DNA of 50,716 bases from an uncultured Elusimicrobia bacterium (GTDB lineage Bacteria > Elusimicrobiota > Endomicrobiia > Endomicrobiales > Endomicrobiaceae), in the NCBI GenBank assembly GCA_937916125.1, contig CALGGE010000032.1:1-50716 (forward strand), given 5' to 3'. Shown here in pieces: positions 1 to 8,337 of the stretch. Positions within the stretch are counted from its first letter, which is position 1. Each line of letters begins with the position of its first letter. The position numbers and the translations under genes are program-made. A model generated the notes under the pieces. The model searched no databases, was not told where the DNA came from, and saw nothing but the letters and a program-made list of their open reading frames with translations.

Positions 1-30
1 CAAAGGCTTGATGTATTTAGGAGGAAAAAA

Positions 31-486
31 TTGGCAAAAATAGAAGAAACCATTGAGCAATTAATAAAAAGTAAAATTGAAAACATAGGATATGAACTAT
101 ATGATGTATTATTTTTAAAAGAAGGTTCAAATAGAATTTTACGAGTAGTAATTGATAATAATACACCAATTACGCTAGACGATTGCGAAAAAGTAAATGA
201 TGAAATCAAAGATTTAATAGATGAAGCAGATTTAATTAATGAAAATTACTTTTTTGAAGTATCATCACCAGGAATTGAAAGACTATTAAGAAAAGATTGG
301 CAATTAAACAAATATATAGGATCTGATATTGAAATAAAATTATTTAAAAAAGATGAACAAGGTAATAAAAATTACATTGGAAAATTAATAAATGTAGATA
401 AAAACTTTTTAAAAATCGAAACAGATAAACAAATAAATATTGAAAGAAAAAATATTGCACAAGTAAAAACAGTATATACAGATTAA
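31..486 (+). CDS. rimP: ribosome maturation factor RimP
   Basis: RimP assists late maturation of the 30S ribosomal subunit in the cytoplasm. The 151-residue product has the family length. It has the N-terminal alpha/beta domain with the conserved stretch around FFEVSSPGIERLL (residues about 75-87), followed by a small SH3-like C-terminal domain. The start is TTG, preceded by a strong AGGAGG site about seven bases upstream. It leads a rimP-nusA-ylxR-infB order, the classical translation/transcription operon of Bacillota. Codons end mostly in A or T and CpG is nearly absent, unlike everything beyond about 3900, so this gene belongs to the AT-rich Clostridia-like half of the contig. Family assignment is firm; the taxonomic reading is inference. 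Confidence 0.93.
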   Translation: MAKIEETIEQLIKSKIENIGYELYDVLFLKEGSNRILRVVIDNNTPITLDDCEKVNDEIKDLIDEADLINENYFFEVSSPGIERLLRKDWQLNKYIGSDIEIKLFKKDEQGNKNYIGKLINVDKNFLKIETDKQINIERKNIAQVKTVYTD

Positions 487-505
487 AAAGAAAGGAATGA
501 TAAAG

Positions 506-1582
506 ATGAAAGCAATAGATAACAAAGAATTAATTCTTGCACTAGAGGAATTGGAAAAAGAAAAAGGGATAAAAAAAGAATATTTATTAGAATCAATCGA
601 AACAGCTTTAATTACAGCATATAAAAGAAATTTTGACTCCATGGAAAATGTAAAAATTGTAATGGATAAAAGCACAGGAGCAACACATGTATATTCTGTA
701 AAAGATGTAGTAGAAAATCCAGAAAATCAATTGCAAGAAATAAGTCTAAAAGAAGCAAAAAAAATAGATAAAAATATGCAAATAGGTGATACTGTTCAAG
801 TAGAAATTGTTCCAAAGAATTTTGGAAGAATTGCAGCACAAACTGCAAAACAAGTTATTATTCAAAAAATTAGAGAAGCAGAAAAAGAAATAGTATTTAC
901 AGAATATAGCGACAAAAAAGGAGAGATTGTATCTGGGTCTGTTCATAAGGCAGATAAGGGAATTGTTATAATGGATTTAGGAAAACTAGAAGGAGTAATG
1001 CCAGTAAAAGAGCAAATTCCAACAGAACAATATCATGTCAATGATAAAATAAAAGCTATTGTTGTAGATGTAGAAATGGGAGAAAAAGGTTCACCACAGG
1101 TTATAGTATCAAGAAGTCATGCGGATTTTGTTAAAAAATTACTAGAATTCGAAATACCAGAAATTTATGAAGGTTTAATAGAAGTAAAAAGTGTAGCAAG
1201 AGATCCTGGAAAAAGAAGTAAGGTAGCAGTATATTCTGAAAATCCAAATATTGATCCCGTAGGTTCATGTGTAGGGCAACGTGGAATTCGTATTCAAAAT
1301 GTAATAAACGAATTAAATGGAGAAAAAATAGATGTAATTGAATGGAATGAAGATATATCTATATTTATAGCATCAAGTTTACTTCCTGCAAAAATAATGG
1401 CAGTAGATATAGATGAAGAAGAAAAATTTGCACAAGTAATAGTTCCAGATGAAGAACTTTCTTTAGCAATAGGTAAAGCAGGTCAAAATGCACGTCTTGC
1501 TGCAAAACTTACAAATTGGAAAATAGATATAAAATCAGAAAGTCAATTTAGACAGATTTTAGAAGAAAAAGGAGAAGAATAG
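506..1582 (+). CDS. nusA: transcription termination/antitermination protein NusA
   Basis: NusA binds RNA polymerase and controls pausing, termination and antitermination. The order is an N-terminal RNAP-binding domain (MKAIDNKELILALEELEKEKG), an S1 domain near residues 130-200 (GEIVSGSVHKADKGIVIMDLG), then two KH domains with VGQRGIRIQNVINELNGEKIDVIEW and LAIGKAGQNARLAAKLTNWKI. It ends after KH2 without the acidic C-terminal repeats of Proteobacteria, as is usual in Bacillota. The ATG at 506 is preferred over an in-frame ATG at 497, because the AAAGGA site lies only two bases before 497 but about ten before 506. The stop is followed two bases later by the ylxR TTG. Base use is the AT-rich type of the left end. 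Confidence 0.93.
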   Translation: MKAIDNKELILALEELEKEKGIKKEYLLESIETALITAYKRNFDSMENVKIVMDKSTGATHVYSVKDVVENPENQLQEISLKEAKKIDKNMQIGDTVQVEIVPKNFGRIAAQTAKQVIIQKIREAEKEIVFTEYSDKKGEIVSGSVHKADKGIVIMDLGKLEGVMPVKEQIPTEQYHVNDKIKAIVVDVEMGEKGSPQVIVSRSHADFVKKLLEFEIPEIYEGLIEVKSVARDPGKRSKVAVYSENPNIDPVGSCVGQRGIRIQNVINELNGEKIDVIEWNEDISIFIASSLLPAKIMAVDIDEEEKFAQVIVPDEELSLAIGKAGQNARLAAKLTNWKIDIKSESQFRQILEEKGEE

Positions 1583-1584
1583 AT

Positions 1585-1859
1585 TTGAAAAAAATACTAC
1601 AAAGAACATGTGTAGGATGTAACTCGAAAAAAAACAAAAATGAGCTAATTCGAATAGTAAAGAATAATAATAAGCTAATTTCTATTGATATAACTGGCAA
1701 AAAAGATGGAAGAGGAATATATATATTTGTAATAGTGAAGACTGTTTAAAAAAAGCTATTAAACAAAAAAAAATAAAAAAAATTTCGGAAAGTAAAAATT
1801 TAGAAGAAATATATAAAAATTTAGAAATCATTATTAATGGGGGTGAAATTATTGGGTAA
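1585..1859 (+). pseudogene. ylxR: ylxR (RnpM-type RNA-binding protein), frameshifted
   Basis: YlxR is a small RNA-binding protein encoded between nusA and infB in Bacillota, recently linked to RNase P modulation. From the TTG at 1585 the reading gives LQRTCVGCNSKKNKNELIRIV and ends in the conserved GRGIYI. It then runs into a stop at 1747. The expected continuation, CNSEDCLKKAIKQKK, resumes in another frame from 1728 and ends at 1859, giving a normal total of about 90 residues. The shift falls in a run of five AT dinucleotides (about 1717-1726); removing one AT unit restores the frame. This is either slippage in a short repeat or a sequencing/assembly error. The restored 3' end overlaps the infB start by eight bases. 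No ylxQ gene is present between ylxR and infB. Confidence 0.8.
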
Positions 1860-4851
1860 AATGAAATTATATGAGCTTGCCAAAAGCATGAATATGGCTA
1901 GTAGAGACCTATTAGAACAAGCACATGACATGGGAATTAATATAAAAAGTCATTTAAGTAGTCTTGAAGAAGATGATGTAAAGAGATTAAAAGAAAAACT
2001 AGAAAAGAATTCTAGCAAAGCTGAAGATAAAAGCTCTAAAAAAGAAGTACCTTCAAAAAAAGATGTAAGTGCAAAAAAAGAAAACCCAGTAATAATTAGA
2101 AGACAAGTGATTATTGAGGAAGAAAATAAAAACGAAGAAGTAAAAGAAAAGAAAAGCAAAAAAAATGAAAATCCATTTATACAAAGAAATCAGAAAAAGG
2201 ATTATAATATAGTTTACAGAAATAAGGTCGAAAAACCAATGACCGTAAGTGAATTATTTGGATTGGGAAAAAATGAAAATAAAAAGAATAATGAAAATCT
2301 AGAAATAGAAAATGAAGAAGAAAGCAAGAAAAAAAATATAGAAACAAAAAAGATTGAAAAAACAGTTATGCAGACTACAAATAAAAATGTAGAAGAAAAA
2401 GATATAGCTGAGGCCCAAAATAAACAGGATAATAAGACTCAAGTTCAAAACAAAGAACAAGAAACTAATAACCAAAATCCAAAAATGAATATGGAAAGAA
2501 CTATACAAAATAAAAATAATTTAACAAACAATAATGAAGCAAATTATCAAAATAAAAGAAGAGATGGGTTTAAGCAGAATCAAAGAGATAATAATTATCA
2601 AAGAAAAGAAAATAGATTTCAAAACAATTCTGTAGAAAAAAATTGGCAAAAATATAAAAACAATAATAATCAAAATAATTCTAATTACAGAAATAATAAT
2701 CAAAATGGAAGAGGAAATTATAATAATAAATATATGCTTGACGAAAAAGGAATTGAAAAAAATATTAAAAACATAATAAGTGTTGAATCAAATATAGAAG
2801 AAAAAACAAGCCGTGAGTATAACAGAAATATGGATAAACAGAAAAATAATAGCAATAATAAATATGATGAATTACGTAACGGTAAAAAGAAGCAAAACAG
2901 AAAAAATCAAAATAATGAATCCATAAGTGAAGCAAAATTAAAAAATTTGAAACAAAGAAATAATCTTTCAAATATGTTTGAAGATCAAGATGATAGTATG
3001 CTGGATTATTATGATTTGTCTACACAAAGAGGCAGAAAAGGTAAAAAGAAACCTCAAAAAGATGCAGACACAAGGGTTAAACAGAAAATTTTCAAACTTA
3101 CCGAAATTACAATTCCAGAATCAATTAGTGTAAAAGATTTAGCAGCTGAACTTAAAAAGACATCTGGAGAAGTTATAATGAAATTAATGTCTTTAGGAAT
3201 AATGGCAACAGTAAACAATGATGTTGACTTTGACACAGCATTTTTAGTTGCAGAAGAATTTGGAGTTACAGCAATAAAGAAAGAAGAAGTTAAAGAAGAA
3301 GATATCTTATTTGATGATTCAGAAGATAATGAAGAAGAATTAGTAGAAAGACCACCTGTTGTAGTTGTTATGGGACATGTAGACCATGGTAAAACTTCAC
3401 TATTAGATGCTATTAGAAAAACTAATGTTATAGAAGGTGAAGCTGGTGGAATTACACAAACAATAGGGGCTTACAAAGTTAAAATAAATGATAGAGAAAT
3501 AACATTTTTAGATACACCAGGACATGAAGCATTTACAGCAATGAGAGCAAGAGGAGCACAAATTACAGATATAGCAATATTAGTAGTTGCTGCAAATGAT
3601 GGAGTAATGCCTCAAACAGTAGAAGCTATAAATCATGCAAAATCAGCTAATATTCCAATAATAGTTGCAGTTAATAAAATAGACTTACCAGATGCAAATC
3701 CTCAAAAAGTAAAGGAAGAATTAATGCAATATGAATTAGTACCTGAAGAATGGGGAGGAGATACAATATTTGTAGAAATATCTGCTAAGAAAAATATAAA
3801 TATTGATCAATTATTAGAAATGGTATTATTACAAGCAGATGTGTTAGAACTAAAAGCAAATCCAACTAAACAAGCAAAAGGTGTAGTAATAGAAGCAAGG
3901 CTTGATCCTCGCAGAGGTGCTGTCGCGACGATACTCGTTCAAAGCGGTACTCTTCGTATCGGAGATAATTTGGTCGTCGGTACCACTTACGGAAAAGTAA
4001 GAGCAATGATAGATGAATACGGAAAAAGATTTGATAAGGCTCTTCCGAGTATGCCGGTAGAGATTTTAGGTTTGAACGAGCCTCCTCAATCAGGGGATAA
4101 GTTTGTTGTTTTGGAACATGAATCGCAGGTAAGAGAAATTGCAAATGCAAGAAAAGAAAAGGCAAAAGCCGATTCTTTAAGACCGAGACAACATGTGTCT
4201 TTGCTTGATATAAGTGCAGGTAAGGCAAAACATCTTAAGATTATTTTAAAAACCGACGTTCAAGGTTCTCTCGGTGCGTTGTGTGATGCTTTGGAAAGAA
4301 TGTCAAACTCGGAAATTAATTTGGAAATAATACATAAAGGTGCAGGTTCAATAACGGAATCCGATGTTATTTTGGCTGCGGCTTCGGATGCAATGATTGT
4401 CGGTTTCAATATACGTCCCGACAATGCCGTTGAAAAACTTGCGGAAACAGAGGGCGTAAGTATAAGTGTTTACAGAATTATATACGAGCTTATAGCCGAT
4501 ATTAAAGCTGCAATGGAAGGTTTGCTTGATCCCGATACTCAGGAAAAAATTACGGGTAAGGCTGTAGTTAAGCAGGTATTTAAACTTTCTTCCGCGGGAA
4601 CGGTTGCAGGTTGTACCGTTACCGAAGGTAAAGCTCAGAGAAATGTTAAAGTAAGACTTTTAAGAGACAATGTTATTATATTCGAAGGTAATACATCTGC
4701 AATAAAGAGATTTAAAGACGATGTAAAAGAAGTTGATAAAGGTTATGAGTGCGGTGTTTCTTTGGAGAATTTTTCCGATATAAAAGTTTCGGATGTAATG
4801 GAATTTTTCACCGTAGAAAAGATCGCCAGAAAGCTCGTAACGGAAAATTAA
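1852..4851 (+). CDS. infB: translation initiation factor IF-2, chimeric between two genomes
   Basis: IF-2 is the GTPase that places fMet-tRNA on the 30S subunit. The order is an N-terminal IF2N helix bundle (KMKLYELAKSMNM), a long Asn/Lys/Glu-rich linker to about residue 410, a second IF2N domain (ITIPESISVKDLAAELKK), the G domain (GHVDHGKT near residue 508, DTPGHEAF, NKID, SAK), then domains II, III and the fMet-tRNA-binding C domain. The TTG at 1852 is chosen for its GGGGGTG site seven bases upstream; an ATG at 1837 has none, and an ATG at 1861 is also possible. The frame is intact, but DNA before about 3890 is CpG-free and AT-rich while DNA after 3909 is CpG-rich with codons like the rest of the window. 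The N-terminal two thirds therefore come from one lineage and the C-terminal third from another. Confidence 0.93.
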   Translation: MGKMKLYELAKSMNMASRDLLEQAHDMGINIKSHLSSLEEDDVKRLKEKLEKNSSKAEDKSSKKEVPSKKDVSAKKENPVIIRRQVIIEEENKNEEVKEKKSKKNENPFIQRNQKKDYNIVYRNKVEKPMTVSELFGLGKNENKKNNENLEIENEEESKKKNIETKKIEKTVMQTTNKNVEEKDIAEAQNKQDNKTQVQNKEQETNNQNPKMNMERTIQNKNNLTNNNEANYQNKRRDGFKQNQRDNNYQRKENRFQNNSVEKNWQKYKNNNNQNNSNYRNNNQNGRGNYNNKYMLDEKGIEKNIKNIISVESNIEEKTSREYNRNMDKQKNNSNNKYDELRNGKKKQNRKNQNNESISEAKLKNLKQRNNLSNMFEDQDDSMLDYYDLSTQRGRKGKKKPQKDADTRVKQKIFKLTEITIPESISVKDLAAELKKTSGEVIMKLMSLGIMATVNNDVDFDTAFLVAEEFGVTAIKKEEVKEEDILFDDSEDNEEELVERPPVVVVMGHVDHGKTSLLDAIRKTNVIEGEAGGITQTIGAYKVKINDREITFLDTPGHEAFTAMRARGAQITDIAILVVAANDGVMPQTVEAINHAKSANIPIIVAVNKIDLPDANPQKVKEELMQYELVPEEWGGDTIFVEISAKKNINIDQLLEMVLLQADVLELKANPTKQAKGVVIEARLDPRRGAVATILVQSGTLRIGDNLVVGTTYGKVRAMIDEYGKRFDKALPSMPVEILGLNEPPQSGDKFVVLEHESQVREIANARKEKAKADSLRPRQHVSLLDISAGKAKHLKIILKTDVQGSLGALCDALERMSNSEINLEIIHKGAGSITESDVILAAASDAMIVGFNIRPDNAVEKLAETEGVSISVYRIIYELIADIKAAMEGLLDPDTQEKITGKAVVKQVFKLSSAGTVAGCTVTEGKAQRNVKVRLLRDNVIIFEGNTSAIKRFKDDVKEVDKGYECGVSLENFSDIKVSDVMEFFTVEKIARKLVTEN
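3886..3912. other. composition breakpoint / probable assembly junction inside infB
   Basis: No CpG occurs between about 3103 and 3909; the line 3901-3960 then holds seven. Codon choice changes at the same point, from ACA/GGA/ATA/AGA-dominated to free use of ACG, GTC, CGT and CCG. The breakpoint falls in the segment encoding VVIEARLDPRRGAVAT, the best conserved part of IF-2 domain II. That is where two genomes are most likely to share a long identical k-mer. An assembly chimera is favoured; an in-frame homologous recombination event is the alternative. Confidence 0.85.
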
Positions 4852-4883
4852 AATTTTACAATTTATAATTGAAAGAAGGTTGT

Positions 4884-5240
4884 ATGAAATCATATAAAAG
4901 AGCAACACGTGTTGCGGAATTAATACAGAAAAATATAGCCGAAATTTTAAGAGATATTAAAGAGCTTAACAAAGGTCTTGTTACCGTAACGAACGTGCGT
5001 TTAACCGACGATTTACAGACCTGCAGAATATTTTATTCCGTAATAGGTACGGAAGAAGATAAAAAAAATGCCGAGACTGTTTTGTCGGAAAAAACAAAGC
5101 AGATAAGGTTTCGGCTTGCACAGAATATGGATTTAAGAAGAACTCCCACAATAGATTTTAAATATGACGATTCGGGTGAAAAAGCCGAGAAAATATTTGA
5201 AATACTTGATAAAATTGAACATGAAAAAGATGAAAAATAA
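4884..5240 (+). CDS. rbfA: 30S ribosome-binding factor RbfA
   Basis: RbfA binds the 30S subunit during 16S 5'-end maturation and cold adaptation. The 118-residue product has the KH-like fold signature: KRATRVAELIQKNIAEILR at the N terminus, VTVTNVRLTDDLQTCRIFYSV in the middle, and LRRTPTIDFKYDDS near the end. The ATG at 4884 follows AGAAGG at a normal distance; an upstream TTG at 4869 would put that site inside the gene. It follows infB by 32 bases and overlaps the next gene by about 20 bases. This is the usual infB-rbfA-nrnA arrangement. Codon use already matches the right-hand genome. Confidence 0.93.
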   Translation: MKSYKRATRVAELIQKNIAEILRDIKELNKGLVTVTNVRLTDDLQTCRIFYSVIGTEEDKKNAETVLSEKTKQIRFRLAQNMDLRRTPTIDFKYDDSGEKAEKIFEILDKIEHEKDEK

Positions 5241-6228
5241 AAAAATATTAACTCTTCAAAATTCGTCAAAACAGAAAATTCTTAATGCTATATCATCAAT
5301 TATAAAAGAAAGCCAAACATTTTTTATTGCCGGGCATACCAAGCCTGACGGAGATGCTTTGGGTTCGGGGCTTGCTTTATCCTCAATGCTGAGGCGTATG
5401 GGGAAAAAAGTTACGCACTGTTCGACAGATCCCGTCCCGTCGGATATGTTGTTTATTCCTCAGGCAAACAAAATAAAAATCACAAATAAAGTAAAAGGTT
5501 TTTTTGATTGTGCAATAATTTTGGAATCCATAAATTTTGAAAGAATGGGCAACATTATTTCACCCGAACAGGCAAAAAGAATAATAAATATAGATCATCA
5601 TTTTGCTTACACGAATTTCGGTGATGTCAATTATGTTGTGCCGGAATCTTCGTCGGTTTCCGAGCTTGTTTATGATGTTTTTAAAAATTTAAAAACTGTG
5701 CCGACAAAACAGGAAGCCGAAAACTTATACATCGGGATAGTTACCGATACCGGCAGATTTCAACAGCTCAATACAAATTCAAATTCTCATTCGGTTACTG
5801 CCGAACTTTTAAAGTACGGAGTAAATTCCAACAGCCTTTGTAAAAAACTTTTTTCCACTTTTGAACTTCCTAAAATAAAATTGTACGGTTTGGCATTGTC
5901 TAATATTAAAACCGCTTTCAATAATAAGTTTATTTATATAAAAATTACAAAAGAAATGTTTGAAAAAACAGGCTCTTCATATACGGATACCGACGGTATT
6001 ATAAACTATTGTATCGCCGTTCCTACGGCTGTTGTCGGCTGCATACTTAAAGAAGAAAAACCCGGATCGATAAAAATAAGTTTTCGTTCCGTAGAAAAGT
6101 TCAATCTGCTTAAAGTTATCAAACAGTTTGACGGCGGAGGTCATAAAAATGCTGCCGGATGTACGATAAAAGCCGATATGGATACCGCCGAGAAAAAACT
6201 TTTAAAAGCTTTTGCGGAAAAATTATAG
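5221..6228 (+). CDS. nrnA: DHH/DHHA1 phosphoesterase, NrnA-like nanoRNase
   Basis: Members degrade short oligoribonucleotides and/or pAp or cyclic dinucleotide products in the cytoplasm. Visible motifs are FIAGHTKPDGDALGSGLAL (DHH motif I), the acidic strand around FDCAIILES, NIDHHFAYTNFGDVNYV (the name-giving DHH), GIVTDTGRFQ, and the DHHA1 signature FDGGGHKNAAGCTI near the C terminus. About 335 residues is normal. The start is uncertain: ATG at 5221 and at 5230 both lie inside the rbfA 3' end, and neither has a strong ribosome site, which fits translational coupling. Genomic position after rbfA supports the NrnA assignment, but exact substrate preference cannot be read from sequence. Confidence 0.88.
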   Translation: MKKMKNKKILTLQNSSKQKILNAISSIIKESQTFFIAGHTKPDGDALGSGLALSSMLRRMGKKVTHCSTDPVPSDMLFIPQANKIKITNKVKGFFDCAIILESINFERMGNIISPEQAKRIINIDHHFAYTNFGDVNYVVPESSSVSELVYDVFKNLKTVPTKQEAENLYIGIVTDTGRFQQLNTNSNSHSVTAELLKYGVNSNSLCKKLFSTFELPKIKLYGLALSNIKTAFNNKFIYIKITKEMFEKTGSSYTDTDGIINYCIAVPTAVVGCILKEEKPGSIKISFRSVEKFNLLKVIKQFDGGGHKNAAGCTIKADMDTAEKKLLKAFAEKL

Positions 6229-6251
6229 TAGAATTTTTTGAAAATATTTTG

Positions 6252-6257
6252 TATAAT
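6252..6257 (+). promoter_or_regulatory. -10 box (TATAAT) for the small membrane protein gene
   Basis: A perfect TATAAT lies 40 bases before the next ATG, just after the nrnA stop. The -35 at 17-base spacing (TAGAAT) is poor. Predicted start of transcription is near 6264, leaving a leader of about 33 bases that carries a GGAG ribosome site. Confidence 0.45.
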
Positions 6258-6296
6258 ATGCTAAATGGTTTTAATAAAATATTTACGGAGAAAAAA

Positions 6297-6698
6297 ATGG
6301 AAAACAATCAAACAAAATCCTGCGTTATTAAAGATCAGTTTTTGCCTAAAGCCAAGATTTTCTTTACTTCAAAAACATTTTTAGTAATTGCAGCCTGTGT
6401 TGTATGTTTTTTTGTAGGTTTCTTTTCGGGTAACGTAGCAGGTAAAGCTGCTCAGAAAAAAGCCGATGCATCTTTAATTGCCGCGGCAAATGCCAGAGCA
6501 AATTCGGCAAGATACGGAAGAATAAGAAATGTCAGAACTCCTAACGTAAGACCAAGAGTAAATCCTCAGACTCCCGTAAGACCGAGACAGACTGTTAGTA
6601 ACAGAAGACCTGTCGTAAACAGACCGGCAACAATCACAAACAGACCGGCGACAAACAGACCGGCAACAACCGCAAACAGACAGGCGACAAACAAATAA
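6297..6698 (+). CDS. small single-pass membrane protein with Arg/Pro/Asn-rich repeat tail
   Basis: I do not recognise the family. The product of 133 residues has a cytoplasmic start (MENNQTKSCVIKDQFLPKAKIF) and one hydrophobic segment at about residues 28-50 (FLVIAACVVCFFVGFFSGNVAG) with a small-residue GxxxG-like end. An Ala-rich helix follows, then a basic, disordered tail of Arg/Pro/Asn repeats whose last 45 residues reiterate NRPAT/TNRPAT. ATG at 6297 is chosen because GGAG sits eight bases upstream, while longer readings run back into the nrnA coding region. It has its own promoter upstream and a strong terminator downstream, so it is probably monocistronic. The repeat tail could bind nucleic acid, RNA or cell-wall polymers; that is a guess. 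Confidence 0.7.
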   Translation: MENNQTKSCVIKDQFLPKAKIFFTSKTFLVIAACVVCFFVGFFSGNVAGKAAQKKADASLIAAANARANSARYGRIRNVRTPNVRPRVNPQTPVRPRQTVSNRRPVVNRPATITNRPATNRPATTANRQATNK

Positions 6699-6714
6699 TT
6701 TATAAATGGAATAT

Positions 6715-6757
6715 AAAATTCTCCGGTGTTTTTAAATAGACATCCGGAGAATTTTTT
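6715..6757 (+). terminator. Rho-independent terminator
   Basis: AAAATTCTCCGG pairs with CCGGAGAATTTT across a loop of about 17 bases and is followed by a T run. It closes the transcription unit of the small membrane protein gene. Confidence 0.85.
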
Positions 6758-6759
6758 GT

Positions 6760-6765
6760 TATAAT
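6760..6765 (+). promoter_or_regulatory. -10 box seven bases before an ATG (leaderless start)
   Basis: TATAAT is followed by seven bases and then the ATG of the glycosyltransferase gene, with no room for a Shine-Dalgarno. A TAGACA at 18-base spacing could be the -35. Transcription would begin at or one base from the start codon. Confidence 0.55.
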
Positions 6766-6772
6766 ATCGGTT

Positions 6773-7906
6773 ATGAATAATAAAAAATATAAACTTTTTT
6801 CAGATTGTAAAAATTTCCCTTTGGATAGACCTTGTTTTTATCAAAAAAACAAAAATGTTGTTTGTCCGTCGTGCAAAAATTTTGTTTCCGTAAATAAGAA
6901 AGAAAATCAAACAAAAATTTTAATGATAAAGCTCGGAGCGATGGGTGATGTTTTAAGGACTACTTTTATTTTGGAAGGTTTGAAAGAAAAATATAAAAAT
7001 TGTTCCGTATCGTGGCTTGTAGATAAGAAAAATGCCGATGTGCTTATCGGTAATAAGTATATCGACGAAATTATAGTCAACGATAACAAAGTTTTTGAGA
7101 AGTTATCTTCCGTAAAATATGACATTGTTATTAATTTGGATTTGTCTCCGGAAAGTTTGTCTTTTACCAAAGTTGCTTTTGCCAAAAAGATAATCGGTTA
7201 TTATCTCGACGATAACAGAAAAATAATCGGTTCAAACGATTATGCAAAAAAGTGGCTTTTGACCGGTGCTTACGATAAATTAAAAAAAGAAAACGAACAT
7301 ACTTATCAGTATTGGATGGCAAAGATTACCGAACTGAAAAAAGATAACTACGAAATACAGGTTCCGATATCAAAACAGGCTCTGCTTAAAGCAAAAAAAT
7401 TAAAATCTTCTTTTAAATTAAACAAAGCGAAAATTATCGGTATCAATCCCGGTGCGGGGAAACGCTGGATAATGAAAAAGTGGAGAATAGAAAAATATAT
7501 TAAACTTATCAAAATTCTTTCTTTGAAGGGTTACAATATTTTTCTTCTCGGCGGTAAAGACGACTTTGAAGAAATAGAACTTATTCTTAAACAAAAAATT
7601 AAAAATGTTTATTCGACCGGAACGGATAATTCCGTGCAGGAATTCTTTGCTATGGTTAACTTATGTGATGTTGTTGTTTGCGGAGATACTATGGCAATGC
7701 ATGCTGCGTTGGGACTTAAGAAAAAAGTTATTGCCATATTCGGTCCTACATCGTATAACGAGATTGAAATGTATGACAGAGGTGCAAAAATAGTTTCTTT
7801 GGACTGCAACTGTTGTTATCTTCCCGACTGTAATAAAAAATTAAAATGTATGGACAAAGTTTCCGTAGAAAATGTCCTTGAAGCCATTCAAACATACATC
7901 TATTAG
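6773..7906 (+). CDS. GT9-family glycosyltransferase (ADP-heptose:LPS heptosyltransferase-like)
   Basis: GT9 enzymes add heptose to the LPS inner core at the inner face of the cytoplasmic membrane. The 377-residue protein has two Rossmann-like halves. The first starts with ILMIKLGAMGDVLRTTFILEGL, the classical GT9 N-terminal signature. The second has IGINPGAGKRWIMKKW and the donor-binding CGDTMAMHAALGLKKKVIAIFGPTS. Unusual are about 40 extra residues in front with Cys at SDCKNFPLDRPCFY and VCPSCKNF, plus a CNCCYLPDC cluster near the C terminus; together these look like a metal-binding or disulfide pair. The ATG is probably read from a leaderless mRNA. It supports an outer membrane with LPS. 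Exact sugar and acceptor are unknown. Confidence 0.82.
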   Translation: MNNKKYKLFSDCKNFPLDRPCFYQKNKNVVCPSCKNFVSVNKKENQTKILMIKLGAMGDVLRTTFILEGLKEKYKNCSVSWLVDKKNADVLIGNKYIDEIIVNDNKVFEKLSSVKYDIVINLDLSPESLSFTKVAFAKKIIGYYLDDNRKIIGSNDYAKKWLLTGAYDKLKKENEHTYQYWMAKITELKKDNYEIQVPISKQALLKAKKLKSSFKLNKAKIIGINPGAGKRWIMKKWRIEKYIKLIKILSLKGYNIFLLGGKDDFEEIELILKQKIKNVYSTGTDNSVQEFFAMVNLCDVVVCGDTMAMHAALGLKKKVIAIFGPTSYNEIEMYDRGAKIVSLDCNCCYLPDCNKKLKCMDKVSVENVLEAIQTYIY

Positions 7907-7914
7907 AGGTATAA

Positions 7915-8337
7915 ATGATTAATACCGAATTTCTTCAAAAATGTATAGAAACATTAAAGAAATCTTATAATTTATTAAAAAGTTGCGACGAAGGTTCCGT
8001 TGACTATGAAATGTATAGAAATTCTTTAGTTAAGAGTTTTGAAATGTGTTTGGAACAGAGCGGCAAACTTCTTCGTAAAAAATTATATCCGTATTTTTCC
8101 GGCAAAAAAGAAGTTGATATGTTATCATTTAAAGAGCTTTTCAGGTGGGCACACAAAAAGTCTCTTCTTGAAGAGCAGGAAGTAGAAAGGTGGTTTCATT
8201 ACAGAGATAACAGGAACAATACGGCTCATGATTACGGGGTAGAGTTTGCTCGGGAAACACTTGCGTTGATTGATGATTTTATAAATGATGCGGAAAATTT
8301 AAAAGAAGTTATAGCTGCGGATTCCGAAAATGAATAA
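7915..8337 (+). CDS. HEPN-domain protein, HepT-like (HI0074 / nucleotidyltransferase substrate-binding family)
   Basis: HEPN proteins of this kind are the RNase toxin of type VII toxin-antitoxin pairs, or the substrate-binding partner of a minimal nucleotidyltransferase. The all-helical 140-residue protein ends its third helix with R100-NNTA-H105-D-Y107. This is an exact RX4HXY motif; the Tyr is the residue AMPylated in characterised HepT. The start ATG follows a GAGG site nine bases after the glycosyltransferase stop. Its last eight bases overlap the MNT gene. Length and the TAHDYG sequence fit the HI0074 branch (PF08780), which is not always toxic. A toxin role is inferred from the motif and pairing. 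Confidence 0.82.
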   Translation: MINTEFLQKCIETLKKSYNLLKSCDEGSVDYEMYRNSLVKSFEMCLEQSGKLLRKKLYPYFSGKKEVDMLSFKELFRWAHKKSLLEEQEVERWFHYRDNRNNTAHDYGVEFARETLALIDDFINDAENLKEVIAADSENE

